DNA from: Spirochaetes bacterium ADurb.Bin133
Lineage (GTDB): Bacteria; Spirochaetota; GWE2-31-10; MWDO01
Direction of reading: 5' to 3'
Assembly (NCBI GenBank): GCA_002070605.1
Contig: MWDO01000021.1
Coordinates: forward strand, 1-48,904
Length of the DNA: 48,904 nucleotides
Notes under the pieces: generated by a model
Databases searched by the model: none
What the model saw: only the letters and a program-made list of their open reading frames with translations
Told to the model about the DNA's origin: nothing
Part shown: positions 24,001 to 33,212 of the stretch, piece after piece
Position numbering within the stretch: the first letter of the stretch is position 1
How the letters are laid out: the number at the start of each line of letters is the position of its first letter
Translations under genes and position numbers: made by a program

Positions 24001-24957
24001 GTGAAACATTTTTTAGCGTTACTTTTCATATTTTCTTTCATCGGTTGTTCGACTCTGCCCTCCCCTTATAAGTCGGGAAAAACCGGTTGCGTCGCCGGCA
24101 AGATCAGGTTTATAACGAGCAGGCAATTTTGGTCTCTAAAAGACGGGGAGTATAACGACGATATTATTGTAACGGTTCGGAATATTGCTACAAAAAAGAT
24201 GTACTTTAACAACTCTAAAAACGGTTATTACTTCTTCTACAATTTGCCGATCGGAGACTACGAACTTATCAAATGGAGAAAAAAAATCGAACTGCCCGGC
24301 AAAGATATGTCGGTCTATCTGTCCGGAGATAAAATAACGGAAAAATTCTCCGTCTCTCCGGCGTCGTTTACAGTTTTGCGGGAAGTTACCGCTAAAGTCG
24401 CTATACCGAAAGAGTTTTCATATAAAAATCAGGTTTCATATATCTATACCGACGCCGATATTGAAGAGATAAAAGGGGCTTTTACGTCAAATTTTGATAA
24501 AAAAAACCAATATCAAGATTACGAATGGAAATACGGCTCAAAATCGGCTATATCGATAGAAGAGAAAATTCCGGCAAATCAGGCAATTAATAATCTCGTC
24601 TCAATTTCGGATAACGACTACATATCTATGGAAAAACTATACAAATCCGGCGATTTTTATCTTTCTTTCGCTTTTTTTCATCGAATATTAAAAAATCTCC
24701 TGAAAGCTTACTATATTAAAAACGTCGGCGAGAACGTAACGGATACGGACGACCTCAAATCTTTGTCCGACGCTTCCAAATTTGAACAAAGCCCCGACGG
24801 CGCTATACTGTTTATCGATCTGACTTCTCTCAATGAAACGATCAAGACGGGAAGCGCAGACGCCAATTTTAAGAATATTTTTACAAAAGAGTACTTTCAG
24901 GAATATCTAAACAGAGTAGATCAGGTCAGGGACAAACTGAAAAACTTATTGAAATAA
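24001..24957 (+). CDS. Lipoprotein, unknown function
   Basis: 318 aa starting at GTG 24001, with GGAGTAGGAA just upstream. The N-terminus ends in a lipobox (FSFIGC, Cys16), so the mature protein is lipid-anchored, probably at the outer membrane or periplasmic face. Residues about 25-115 look like a beta-sandwich carboxypeptidase-regulatory type domain (VTVRNIATKKMYFNNSKNGYYFFYNLPIGDYEL), in which a loop leads to a Gly-Asp-Tyr-Glu turn. The C-terminal half is helical and charged. No enzyme motif is seen. It is followed after 21 bp by the helicase. Confidence 0.7.
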   Translation: MKHFLALLFIFSFIGCSTLPSPYKSGKTGCVAGKIRFITSRQFWSLKDGEYNDDIIVTVRNIATKKMYFNNSKNGYYFFYNLPIGDYELIKWRKKIELPGKDMSVYLSGDKITEKFSVSPASFTVLREVTAKVAIPKEFSYKNQVSYIYTDADIEEIKGAFTSNFDKKNQYQDYEWKYGSKSAISIEEKIPANQAINNLVSISDNDYISMEKLYKSGDFYLSFAFFHRILKNLLKAYYIKNVGENVTDTDDLKSLSDASKFEQSPDGAILFIDLTSLNETIKTGSADANFKNIFTKEYFQEYLNRVDQVRDKLKNLLK

Positions 24958-24978
24958 TATCCGGACGACGCGCAAAAC

Positions 24979-27063
24979 ATGGAACAGACTATTTACGATA
25001 CGCTTAACGAACGACAATACGAAGCGGTTTTTTCAGACGATAACAATATTCTCATAACCGCCGGAGCCGGAACCGGCAAAACCCGAACAATTGTCGCGCG
25101 TATCATACGCCTCGTTGAGAAAAAAGCCGTCCCGCCTGAAAATATCGTCGCGTTGACGTTTACCAACAAAGCGGCGAAGGAGATGAAAAACAGAGTCGAT
25201 TCGTATTTCGGCGACGATATCGGAGTTACTATTAAGACTTTCCACTCTCTTGGGGCGTATATCCTACGAAACTCCGGCGGCTTCCGCGGTAGAACAGAAC
25301 GCTTCAATATTTACGACGACGACGATTCGCTAAAGATGGTCAAATCGGTTCTTGAGAGAGACGAATACCAAGAGTTGCTCCCTTATGAAGTAAAAAAAGA
25401 TATCGCCCGGTATAAACAGAGCGTTGAAACCGGCGCTATAGCCGGATATGATTTTCAAAATATTTACGACCTATACGATAGCGCTCTCAGGGAGTCCAAC
25501 GCGTTTGATTTTGAGGATCTGATTTTAAAATGCGTCGATCTATTGAGAACAAATCCCGCCGTAAAATCTAAATACGCCGACCGTTTTAGATATATTTTGG
25601 CGGACGAGTATCAAGATACCAACGCAAGCCAGTTTGAATTATTGAAAGCCCTGAGCGGCGCCGATACTCATACGACGGTCGTCGGCGACGAGGATCAGTC
25701 GATATATAAATTCCGCGGCGCGACTATAGAGAATATCCTCAACTTTCAACGGGAGTTTGTTCCCGTAAAGATTATCAAACTTGAGCGTAATTACCGATCG
25801 ACAAAACAGATTCTCGATCTGGCAAATTCCGTTATCAAAAACAACATAGGAAGAATCGATAAAAATCTCTATTCGAAATCGATCGGCGACAAACCGGCTC
25901 TGTCCCAATACGAAGACGAGAACGAAGAGGCAAGCCGTATATGCTCGGCGATTATCGATAAAGCGTTGTCGCTAAAAGATACCGCCATTCTATACAGAAC
26001 AAATTGGCAAGCGCGGGTTTTTGAGACCGTCCTTAGGAGAAAAAGAATTCCTTACGTAGTTTTTGGCGCTCAGCCCTACTTCCAAAGAGAGGAGATAAAA
26101 GACGTTATAGCCGTTTTAAAATGGCTTTTCAATCCGAAAGATAAGATAGCGTTTGAAAGATTTGTCAACAAACCGGCGCGGGGGATAGGTAAAAAAGGAG
26201 TTCTGAAATTTTACGAACTTTCAACAAAATTCGACAACAATCTGCTCGAAACGTTGAAAAACATAGATAGCTTCGCAAAGGAAATAAAAAACTTAGACTC
26301 CTTTTTATTCCTTAAAAATATATTTGAGGAAAGCCCCGCCGTCGCAGATAACAGACTTATCGATAGCGACGTTTCTTCCATAATGAACGATCTGGGACTT
26401 ATAGATTACTATAAAAATTTAGATTCGAAAGACGGCGGGGATAGGATATACAATATCAACGACCTGTCGATATATCTCGCTAAATACGAAGGCGACGTCG
26501 CCGAACTTTTAGAGGAGATTTCGCTCGACGCCAATAAAGCGGGCGAACGACCGCAAAACGCGCTAACGTTATCGACGGTTCACAACGCAAAAGGGCTTGA
26601 GTACGAAAACGTCTTCGTCGCCGGCTTAGAAGAGGAGACGTTCCCGCACCGGAATTCCATCGGCGAATACGACGAAGAGGACGACGTCGACGAGGAGAGA
26701 CGCCTGTTTTACGTCGCGCTAACCAGAGCAAAAAAACGGTTGTTCGTATCTTATTGCTCAAAAAGGAGTCTTTTCGGTTTGACTAAAGTATGCCGGCGCT
26801 CAAGATTCCTCTCCGAAATAGAAGAGGGACTGCTTGAAGAGATACCGCGCGACGATTGCCTAACCGAACAATACGGCGAACCGGAGTATCGGGGTATAAA
26901 AAAAGGGGTTATCGTCAAGCATAAAGATTACGGTTCGGGTAAAATAGTAAATATTCTGAAAAAGAACAATAAACATCTTGCAACAATCGATTTTTACGAC
27001 TATTCTATAATGGAAATGATATTGGAATTTACAAAACTCGAAATCAAGGAGGATACGCTATGA
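24979..27063 (+). CDS. UvrD/PcrA/Rep-family superfamily 1 DNA helicase
   Basis: 694 aa. The SF1A motifs are all visible: Q-motif LNERQYEAV, Walker A ITAGAGTGKT (26-35), ADEYQDTN (II), VVGDEDQSIYKFRGA (III), ERNYRS (IV), STVHNAKGLEYENVF (V) and YVALTRAKKRLFV (VI). The protein unwinds DNA 3' to 5' in repair and replication restart. The C-terminal 60 residues contain a Tudor-like V-K-H-K-x-Y-G-x-G-K-I segment, typical of PcrA/UvrD tails that touch RNA polymerase. I cannot separate pcrA, uvrD and rep by eye. It overlaps the next gene by 4 bp (ATGA). Confidence 0.93.
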   Translation: MEQTIYDTLNERQYEAVFSDDNNILITAGAGTGKTRTIVARIIRLVEKKAVPPENIVALTFTNKAAKEMKNRVDSYFGDDIGVTIKTFHSLGAYILRNSGGFRGRTERFNIYDDDDSLKMVKSVLERDEYQELLPYEVKKDIARYKQSVETGAIAGYDFQNIYDLYDSALRESNAFDFEDLILKCVDLLRTNPAVKSKYADRFRYILADEYQDTNASQFELLKALSGADTHTTVVGDEDQSIYKFRGATIENILNFQREFVPVKIIKLERNYRSTKQILDLANSVIKNNIGRIDKNLYSKSIGDKPALSQYEDENEEASRICSAIIDKALSLKDTAILYRTNWQARVFETVLRRKRIPYVVFGAQPYFQREEIKDVIAVLKWLFNPKDKIAFERFVNKPARGIGKKGVLKFYELSTKFDNNLLETLKNIDSFAKEIKNLDSFLFLKNIFEESPAVADNRLIDSDVSSIMNDLGLIDYYKNLDSKDGGDRIYNINDLSIYLAKYEGDVAELLEEISLDANKAGERPQNALTLSTVHNAKGLEYENVFVAGLEEETFPHRNSIGEYDEEDDVDEERRLFYVALTRAKKRLFVSYCSKRSLFGLTKVCRRSRFLSEIEEGLLEEIPRDDCLTEQYGEPEYRGIKKGVIVKHKDYGSGKIVNILKKNNKHLATIDFYDYSIMEMILEFTKLEIKEDTL

Positions 27064-27956
27064 TAACTATCGAATACAGCTCGATGTGTTTTAACGAGGA
27101 TAATTATAAAGAAAAAATCGACGAAGCTCAAAATTTTTGTTCCAAAGAGGGGTTTCAATTCGGAATACAGATTCACAACTCCATTACTCAACCGCTATAC
27201 GACCGCGTTATTCGGTACAAAGATAGTATCCCGCTATCGGCTCACTCCCCGGTATTTTCAAAACATTTTCTCAATCTGGCGATGGACGACGCCGCTCTAA
27301 TACGAGATACTTTTAACGAAGCTAAAAAACATCTCGAATTTATAGGGGATAAATTATTTTTCTTCCACGGATTCTTTATGGCAAACGAGCCGATAGTTAT
27401 GGATATGAACAACTACCGCAAGGTTATCAGAAAAGGGGTTGGCGAAGATCTCTGTTATAAAGGCTCTTTTATCATGAATCCCGAGCTTTTTGATACGGAT
27501 ATTTTCAATCGTTATAAAGAGACTTTTTCACGAAACTACAAGATGTTGAGAGAGGAAAACAAAGACTTTATAATTTCTCTCGAAAACGACTTTGTGGGTA
27601 TCGGAAGCGGTCTTCAAAGACCTCGAGAGATTCTCGAACTTATTGAAAATTTATACTTCGACATCGGGCATTTCTGGACTTCCTCTCTGCTTCACAAATT
27701 TGATTACTACGAAGCAGCAAGCGAAATAATCCAAAAGAAAAATATTACCGGCTGTCATATACAACGAAGTTTGATAGGCAAAAGCGTCCCTCTTGAAAAA
27801 ATATACGACACGCATTCCCATATCTATCTCGAAAGCGAACAGGACGTTCAAAAAATCGTAAGAATGTTGGCGAATAAAGGGATTGAGAAGTTCACTCTGG
27901 AGATAATCGACGGCGATCTAAAAGATATAGAGACTTTTATCGACTATATATCGTAA
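27060..27956 (+). CDS. Xylose-isomerase-like TIM-barrel protein
   Basis: 298 aa. The pattern matches sugar-phosphate isomerase/AP-endonuclease 2 type barrels: SAHSP, FFHG, SLENDF, FDIGHFW, CHIQRS, and a final EII preceded by KFTL, each at a beta-strand end and supplying His, Glu and Asp ligands for a divalent metal. The substrate is unknown. It is translationally coupled to the helicase, so a link to DNA repair (endonuclease IV-like fold) is possible, but the family more often handles sugars. No extra domain is present. Confidence 0.72.
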   Translation: MITIEYSSMCFNEDNYKEKIDEAQNFCSKEGFQFGIQIHNSITQPLYDRVIRYKDSIPLSAHSPVFSKHFLNLAMDDAALIRDTFNEAKKHLEFIGDKLFFFHGFFMANEPIVMDMNNYRKVIRKGVGEDLCYKGSFIMNPELFDTDIFNRYKETFSRNYKMLREENKDFIISLENDFVGIGSGLQRPREILELIENLYFDIGHFWTSSLLHKFDYYEAASEIIQKKNITGCHIQRSLIGKSVPLEKIYDTHSHIYLESEQDVQKIVRMLANKGIEKFTLEIIDGDLKDIETFIDYIS

Positions 27957-27962
27957 CGTTTA

Positions 27963-28889
27963 TTATTGGATCGATCTCAGAAAACTTAAATACAAACTGT
28001 CCGATACCGATTTGTGAGGACCTTCGGAGCGATCGTAAAAAAAAGCGACGTTGTTTTTCTCAAGTTTATCTACAAAACAGGATATAAACTCTGAAAACCC
28101 CGGATAATCGTTCGCAGCGCTGGATAGGAAAATCAAAGGTTTCTTTACCTTATTGTCGATAATGCAATAAGGATTATAATTATTCCAATTTTTTTCGTCC
28201 TTATACGCCTCTTTTATCCAGTATTGATAAGCGTACATAGACGGATCTCTCAATCCCAGTCCTCTTAGCGAATTCCGGTATTCCTCTTCGTTAAACGGAG
28301 AAAAAGGCATAATAAAAGGGGATATCGCTAAAACGTTTGAGAAAACATCGGGATATTTTAGCGACAACGTCAACGCGTTAAATCCGCCCAACGAGTGCCC
28401 TATCAAATGAATCTTACCGTTACATTTGAGCTCTTTTCTAAAATACGGAACGATCTCGTTTATGAATAGATGTTCCAGATCGGCTTTAAACGGCTCTGGG
28501 GCTTCGTTATATATAACGTAAACAAATCCAAACGATATCGATACGACGGGCAACTCTTTGAGTTGCGGATTTTGCTTCAACAATAAATAATATCGTTTCC
28601 CAAACGACTTCTCGTCTACCCAATCAAGTTCGGTTCTGCCTATACCGTGGAGATAAATAATAAAATCGCAAGGATTGTCGTTTTTTATCACATTTTTTGC
28701 TATAATATACCTTAATTTGATCTTCTCTTCGTCAAATTGTAAAGTTCCTCTGTCATAATTAATAGATTTATCTATTTTACCGGGTCTTAATCCCTCGAGA
28801 AATATCTTCTGGCATGCGGTAAAACAAATTAATATTATGAAGCAAAACGCCGCATCTCTTAAAATATAGTTTAGTCTGCAACCTTTCAA
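27963..28889 (-). CDS. Esterase-type alpha/beta-hydrolase lipoprotein
   Basis: 308 aa. The N-terminus has a hydrophobic stretch ending in a lipobox (FTAC, Cys26). IIYLHGIGRTELDW (about 78-90) is the oxyanion strand, and IHLIGHSLGGFNAL is the nucleophile elbow (Ser166). SSAANDYPG (Asp261) and EGPHKSV (His292) complete a likely triad in S-formylglutathione-hydrolase/esterase-D style order. It is probably an envelope esterase. It lies downstream of and on the same strand as the signalling cluster; the spacing (17 bp) suggests joint transcription with the kinase-like gene. Confidence 0.75.
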   Translation of the reverse strand: MKGCRLNYILRDAAFCFIILICFTACQKIFLEGLRPGKIDKSINYDRGTLQFDEEKIKLRYIIAKNVIKNDNPCDFIIYLHGIGRTELDWVDEKSFGKRYYLLLKQNPQLKELPVVSISFGFVYVIYNEAPEPFKADLEHLFINEIVPYFRKELKCNGKIHLIGHSLGGFNALTLSLKYPDVFSNVLAISPFIMPFSPFNEEEYRNSLRGLGLRDPSMYAYQYWIKEAYKDEKNWNNYNPYCIIDNKVKKPLIFLSSAANDYPGFSEFISCFVDKLEKNNVAFFYDRSEGPHKSVSDSLYLSFLRSIQ

Positions 28890-28905
28890 ATTATCAGCTC
28901 TCTTA

Positions 28906-29373
28906 TCATATTAAACTCTTAACGGCCGTAATAGATAATTTATCGTCGTCTATGCTGTAAGTAATCTCAAATTCCCCCTCGTAAACTATCCTGTATAACC
29001 CCATTTGACTCTTACCGTGTTCCTTTGCATTTAAAATCTCCCGAATTCTTTCTACGTATAGATTGTTTGAGTCCGGCGAGCTCTTTATCTTACCAATCGT
29101 CTCCTCAATGTTTTTTCTATCGTCGGTAGATTTTATATTATTAGTTACAATTATTTTAATAGTCTTATCGTCGTTAATAAATTGCAACTCTATATCCTGA
29201 TTATTATTCTCCGGCGGGCAATATTTAACGGAATTTTCCAATAACTCGCATATAACCATCTCAATCTGATGAAGTAAATTCTCATCCGCGATATTTAGCC
29301 GTTCTTTTATGCTACGTTTAACAAAATCAATACTTTTTGGAGTGGGTCTGATCAAATATTCAAGAGTTTTCAT
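28906..29373 (-). CDS. HATPase-fold kinase/anti-sigma-like protein (SiaB/RsbW-like)
   Basis: 155 aa. MVICELLENSVKY is the N-box of the GHKL ATPase fold (Glu, Asn), IKIIVTNN is the following D-box strand, and GKSQMGLYRI is a G-box-like loop. There is no phosphoacceptor histidine and no membrane segment, so it is a small cytoplasmic protein kinase of the RsbW, SpoIIAB or SiaB kind. Together with the STAS-like gene and the PP2C gene just upstream it forms a partner-switching set. It is separated from the STAS-like gene by the nested mobile element E9. Confidence 0.7.
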   Translation of the reverse strand: MKTLEYLIRPTPKSIDFVKRSIKERLNIADENLLHQIEMVICELLENSVKYCPPENNNQDIELQFINDDKTIKIIVTNNIKSTDDRKNIEETIGKIKSSPDSNNLYVERIREILNAKEHGKSQMGLYRIVYEGEFEITYSIDDDKLSITAVKSLI

Positions 29374-29414
29374 TATCGTCCCCTATTATTAAAAATCATA
29401 ATATTGTCGTCATA

Positions 29415-29642
29415 AAGTCCCGCCGGTTTTTTGGAAATTGACACATATGGTAATCCGTCAGTTTTTTGTGGAATAAAAAATATCTGTTTCATATGTGTCA
29501 ATTTTATTCTTAACATCATATGCGTCGAATTTCTCCCCCTCCCCAAAAAACTGACGAGGTCCCCCCATATGTGTCAATATTTCCCACGACAAAAAATGCC
29601 CTATATGCGTCGAATTTCATATCCCAAAAAACCGACGGGTAC
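29415..29642. mobile_element. TIR element E9 (outer), split by a nested copy
   Basis: The outer ends are AAGTCCCGCCGG (29415-29426) and CCGACGGGTAC (ending 29642). A second complete element occupies 29450-29562. Removing the inner one leaves an outer element of about 115 bp with two or three CATATG-type modules. The outer flanking 9-mers do not match. It lies between the kinase-like and STAS-like genes of one operon. Confidence 0.82.
29450..29562. mobile_element. TIR element E9 (inner), nested insertion
   Basis: The left end is GTAATCCGTCAG (29450-29461) and the right end CTGACGAGGTCC (29551-29562). The immediate flanks ACACATATG and CCCCATATG agree at 7 of 9, consistent with a decayed target duplication in a CATATG module. 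Two modules 27 bp apart lie inside (29490, 29517). One element inside another is direct evidence for transposition. Confidence 0.82.
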
Positions 29643-29661
29643 ATTTTGTACAACTTTATAT

Positions 29662-30051
29662 TTATAGTTTCCACGTCATGTGAGCGTCTTCAACTTGAAA
29701 AAGCCCGTCCTTTGTAACAAACACGTCGAGCGTAGAAAAATTCAGCGCTTGCCATTTAAGATCCCTGTTGTAGATTACTTTAGCTTTTATCTTCTCCTCC
29801 AGCAATTTCTTGATAAAAAATATAATAGAATTCATCGTGGAAGAATTCATATAGACAAGCTGAAAGAAATTAATAACTACCGAGTAATTTAACAATTTTA
29901 ATTCGCTGATAACGTTGTCAAAAAATGGCAACAGGTAAGAATCCGGAGCCAAATCCACGCTTTTACCCTTCCATAAAAGTTCGATAAGCTCCTTATCGTC
30001 CATTTTAATAACCTCAATCGATAAAGTATTTGCCGTAAGATTATCCAACAT
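29662..30051 (-). CDS. STAS-like/SiaC-like partner-switching protein
   Basis: 129 aa. VVINFFQLVYMNSSTMNSIIFFIKKLLEEKIKAKVIY matches the core of STAS/SiaC (DUF1987) proteins: a hydrophobic strand, Y-x-N-S-S phosphorylation turn, helix and next strand. The serine or threonine of NSST would be phosphorylated by the kinase (28906) and dephosphorylated by the PP2C protein (30077). In P. aeruginosa SiaC activates a diguanylate cyclase; no such gene is in the window. It starts 25 bp after the phosphatase gene stop. Confidence 0.68.
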   Translation of the reverse strand: MLDNLTANTLSIEVIKMDDKELIELLWKGKSVDLAPDSYLLPFFDNVISELKLLNYSVVINFFQLVYMNSSTMNSIIFFIKKLLEEKIKAKVIYNRDLKWQALNFSTLDVFVTKDGLFQVEDAHMTWKL

Positions 30052-30076
30052 AATTTTATCCTTATTTTAATATATA

Positions 30077-32206
30077 TTATTCTCTTTTTATCACCAAAAG
30101 AGTAACGTCGTCGGTTTTATCTAAAAAATTTTGAAATTCGCCTAAAATATTGTTTAAAATATCTTTTGACGATAAATTCGAATACTTCAACAAGTAATCC
30201 GGCATAAAGTCGCCAAACATTTTCCCCTCTTCGTTAGCCGCCTCGCTTAATCCGTCCGTATAAAGCAACATAATATCGCCGCCGTTTAGTTTGATCTTAT
30301 ACTCTTTAATATGCTCGGAAATATTTTCCATTATACATAGCCATATACCGTTTGTCTCAATAACTTCGACGGAATTAGTCTCGGCTCTATAAACTAAAAT
30401 ATCGTTATGCTTCCCGCACCCTTTAAAAAGTCCGTCGCCGTATTCCTGCAATATCGACATCGTAATATACATCCTAACGTCGAGTTTCTTGATGCTTTTT
30501 ATTAGAAGAGAATTTAAATCAATAAAAAGATCCTTCAGTTCAATATCGTTATCTTTTGTTACAAGAGAATCAATTATCGTCTGAGCTATCATAGTAATCA
30601 ATCCCGGCGTAACCCCATGACCCGAAACGTCTCCGATAGCTATCATACTTCTTTTACCGTATTCAAATATATCGTAAAAATCCCCGCCGACTTCGTCCGC
30701 GGCGATCATTTTAGCGGATATATCGTAACCCGAAATAACGGGCTTTGCGGGAAGCAAAGATATCTGAATTTTTTTTGCCAACTCCATTTCGCTCCAAAGA
30801 GCTCTATGCGCCATTTGAAGTTTTTCATGAGCGTCTTTTAACTCCCCCGTTCTCTCCTCGACCATCTTCTCAAGATTATAAGTATAGTTTTTAACCTCTT
30901 TAACCATTATATTAAAAGCTTTTGATAAAGTTTTCATTTCATTGTTGGTGGAAACGTCTATAGAAATATCATAGTCTCCCTTAGCGATTTTTAACGAGGC
31001 GTCCGATAAATCCATAATAGGCTTGGTTATCGCCGCGCTAAATATCATACTTATTATCACAACGACGACCATTATAAAAAAAGTAACAATTACGATTATC
31101 GACACTATATCGTAAATCGGTTTAACTATCTGAGCCACAGGATGAAAATATATGAATTTACATAAAGAAGATTTCTCGTAACCTATTACGGTTAAATAAC
31201 GAACATTATTTCGCGTAATATAGTATTTCTTATTTAAAACCTCTTCAATTGTCCCGTTCTCTTCCATCGCCGTTATATTCTCATAAGAAAGACTATTTAA
31301 AATCTCCCGAACCTCTTTTTGGTTAAGTATGCCGGAGTCGGTATTTAGATTCTGGTAATCTTTGAAAGTTAGTTTCTCGTAGGGATCGTTCGGATCGTCG
31401 TCGCCTAAAACATACTGTTTTTTCTCGGCGTTGTATTCGTAATAATCGTCGGCTCCGGGATGGTTTTTAGATAAAACGTTGTCAAATTGATCCAAAATAT
31501 ACAAAGTGCCGTATCTAAGACTATCTATGCCTTCATAAAATTTTGGTATAAAGTCGGCAAACAAAGTTATCAAAATAAATTTGTTAAAAGTTTCTTCTTG
31601 AGAATTTTCCTTATACAACGGAAAGATTATTACCGGCTTCTCTTCGGCTTCTCCAAACGCCTCGTTTTTAAACCTACCAAAAACCATTCTCTCCTTGTTG
31701 TTTTCTTTTAACTTCAGAAATAAAGGATCGTTTAAAAAAAGTTCGGTTTTTGGCGCAATATTGCTAGAAGATACGTAATGCGCTTTATAATCTGTCTTAT
31801 CTAACAGAGACTCTCTATCAAGTTCGTACAAAAAAACCGCCCCTTCGATCCGTTCTTCAACGGTATTTCTCAATCCGCCTCTTACGGTTGCGTCGCCGAC
31901 TATGCTGTTCGACACGGCTCTCTCCTCCGCCATCGAACTATAAGGCGGACTATCGAGACCTTTGACGACCTCCGGAATACCTACCATATTCGACAAAGTC
32001 CGCGCATACTGATTATAAACAAAATTCAAGTTGTTGGATACCTGAACTAAAAGAGTAGAGTAATATTGACGGCTCTGGTTTTCCAGATGAGCAAAAATCC
32101 TGTTTGTTACTATAAAGACAATTATTAACAGAGGAATAATGGCAATAGGAATAATAATAATCAACAATTGCGATCTGATTTTAAATATCCCGTTTTTTTT
32201 ACCCAT
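30077..32206 (-). CDS. Membrane sensor PP2C-type phosphatase (SpoIIE/SiaA-like)
   Basis: 709 aa from the ATG at 32206; an upstream ATG at 32236 is possible. A first membrane segment (about 15-38), an extracytoplasmic sensor region of roughly 330 residues and a second segment (about 370-395) lead into a HAMP domain (PIMDLSDASLKIAKGDYD). A coiled coil and a SpoIIE-type PP2C domain follow, with SAKMIAADEVGGDFYDIF, IAIGDVSGHGV, LLYTDGLSEA and DDVTLLVIKRE supplying the metal aspartates. It dephosphorylates a STAS-type antagonist. It heads a cluster with the STAS-like and kinase-like genes and matches SiaA in architecture. Confidence 0.88.
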   Translation of the reverse strand: MGKKNGIFKIRSQLLIIIIPIAIIPLLIIVFIVTNRIFAHLENQSRQYYSTLLVQVSNNLNFVYNQYARTLSNMVGIPEVVKGLDSPPYSSMAEERAVSNSIVGDATVRGGLRNTVEERIEGAVFLYELDRESLLDKTDYKAHYVSSSNIAPKTELFLNDPLFLKLKENNKERMVFGRFKNEAFGEAEEKPVIIFPLYKENSQEETFNKFILITLFADFIPKFYEGIDSLRYGTLYILDQFDNVLSKNHPGADDYYEYNAEKKQYVLGDDDPNDPYEKLTFKDYQNLNTDSGILNQKEVREILNSLSYENITAMEENGTIEEVLNKKYYITRNNVRYLTVIGYEKSSLCKFIYFHPVAQIVKPIYDIVSIIVIVTFFIMVVVVIISMIFSAAITKPIMDLSDASLKIAKGDYDISIDVSTNNEMKTLSKAFNIMVKEVKNYTYNLEKMVEERTGELKDAHEKLQMAHRALWSEMELAKKIQISLLPAKPVISGYDISAKMIAADEVGGDFYDIFEYGKRSMIAIGDVSGHGVTPGLITMIAQTIIDSLVTKDNDIELKDLFIDLNSLLIKSIKKLDVRMYITMSILQEYGDGLFKGCGKHNDILVYRAETNSVEVIETNGIWLCIMENISEHIKEYKIKLNGGDIMLLYTDGLSEAANEEGKMFGDFMPDYLLKYSNLSSKDILNNILGEFQNFLDKTDDVTLLVIKRE

Positions 32207-32291
32207 CGCCCGAACCTTTGAAAAACAAAAAATCATCTCTACAGTTATAAACTACAATAACTTAAAAGTCAATAAAATAAATTTTTAAACC

Positions 32292-33135
32292 TCGCCCCGT
32301 CGGTTTTTTGGGCGGGAAGAAATTCGACGCATATGGCGTTAAAATTAAAATGACACATATGATGTTGAGAATAATTTGACACATATGGAACGCATACGTT
32401 TCTAGATGAAAAAAAACGCCGCATACGCCTTAAAGCTCCGCAAAAATCTAAATCGACGCATATGTGTCAATTTTTTTAATTAGCAAAATATTTATCATTT
32501 TTTAAAATTTATCCAAATTTTTGTAAAGAGTTTTCACTTTTTAGGTGTTATATATATTAAGAAAAAAAGGAGAAAATTTTATGAAAAACAAAAAACATCT
32601 ATTTCATTTTATAATATCTGAATCTATGAATAAGAATGTCATAGATTTTCTACTAAAAGAGTTCAAAATTAATACGTTCAGCGAGTTATTTGAAACTATG
32701 TTTCGCCTTATTGATAAAAAAATCCCAAAAATGAAGAGAATAGTCGGAAATTGCCGCTCCGAATACGCCGTTATAGATAGCTCCGACGATAAAAGATTGG
32801 ATAAATACCTCAGGATCAGTGAAGCGGACTATCTTCAAATAAAAAGATGGCATTCTTTGTATAACGAATTCGGTATGGCTTCGACGGTTCGGGATATTAT
32901 ACTGTTTTTTTATAACGGCGTTATGAAATATGGATTGGAAGGATTCCTTGAGATTGTTGGGAGGAAATTAAGGAGCGATAGATTGAAAAACGACTTTTTG
33001 GATAAAATGACACAACTGTTAAATATAACCGCTCGAAAACAGCTGTTATACGCCCTCGTAATCGAAAATTATCCCAAATACGTCTACTCTACATAAAATT
33101 ACTACTATTTCCCCCAAAAAAACCCGGCGGGACGC
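32292..33135. mobile_element. TIR element E10, complete gene-bearing copy
   Basis: The left end is TCGCCCCGTCGG (32292-32303) and the right end CCCGGCGGGACGC (ending 33135). Four CATATG modules (near 32332, 32358, 32383 and 32459) lie between the left end and the promoter of the copy C gene. The flanking 9-mers do not match. The stretch 32237-32580 contains nothing but this non-coding part. Confidence 0.85.
32581..33096 (+). CDS. Element-encoded orphan protein, copy C
   Basis: 171 aa from ATG 32581 with AGGAG 9 bp before; an in-frame TTG further upstream lies in the conserved leader and is not used in copies B or D. Compared with copy B it has conservative changes (for example ISESMNKN for VSESMNTT, GRKLRSDRL for GKKLKVDKL). 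The centre KRWHSLYNEFGMASTVRDII is identical. The leader (32505-32580, with TTTGTAAAGAGTTTTC and TATATATT) is shared with copies B and D. Substitutions that leave an open frame in all copies suggest selection on the protein. Function unknown. Confidence 0.88.
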   Translation: MKNKKHLFHFIISESMNKNVIDFLLKEFKINTFSELFETMFRLIDKKIPKMKRIVGNCRSEYAVIDSSDDKRLDKYLRISEADYLQIKRWHSLYNEFGMASTVRDIILFFYNGVMKYGLEGFLEIVGRKLRSDRLKNDFLDKMTQLLNITARKQLLYALVIENYPKYVYST

Positions 33136-33212
33136 TCTGGAATCCGTTATTTTTTATTGCAAATAGGCGATTTTTATATTATAGTTTTTATAACTAGCGA
33201 CGGGAGGGATAT

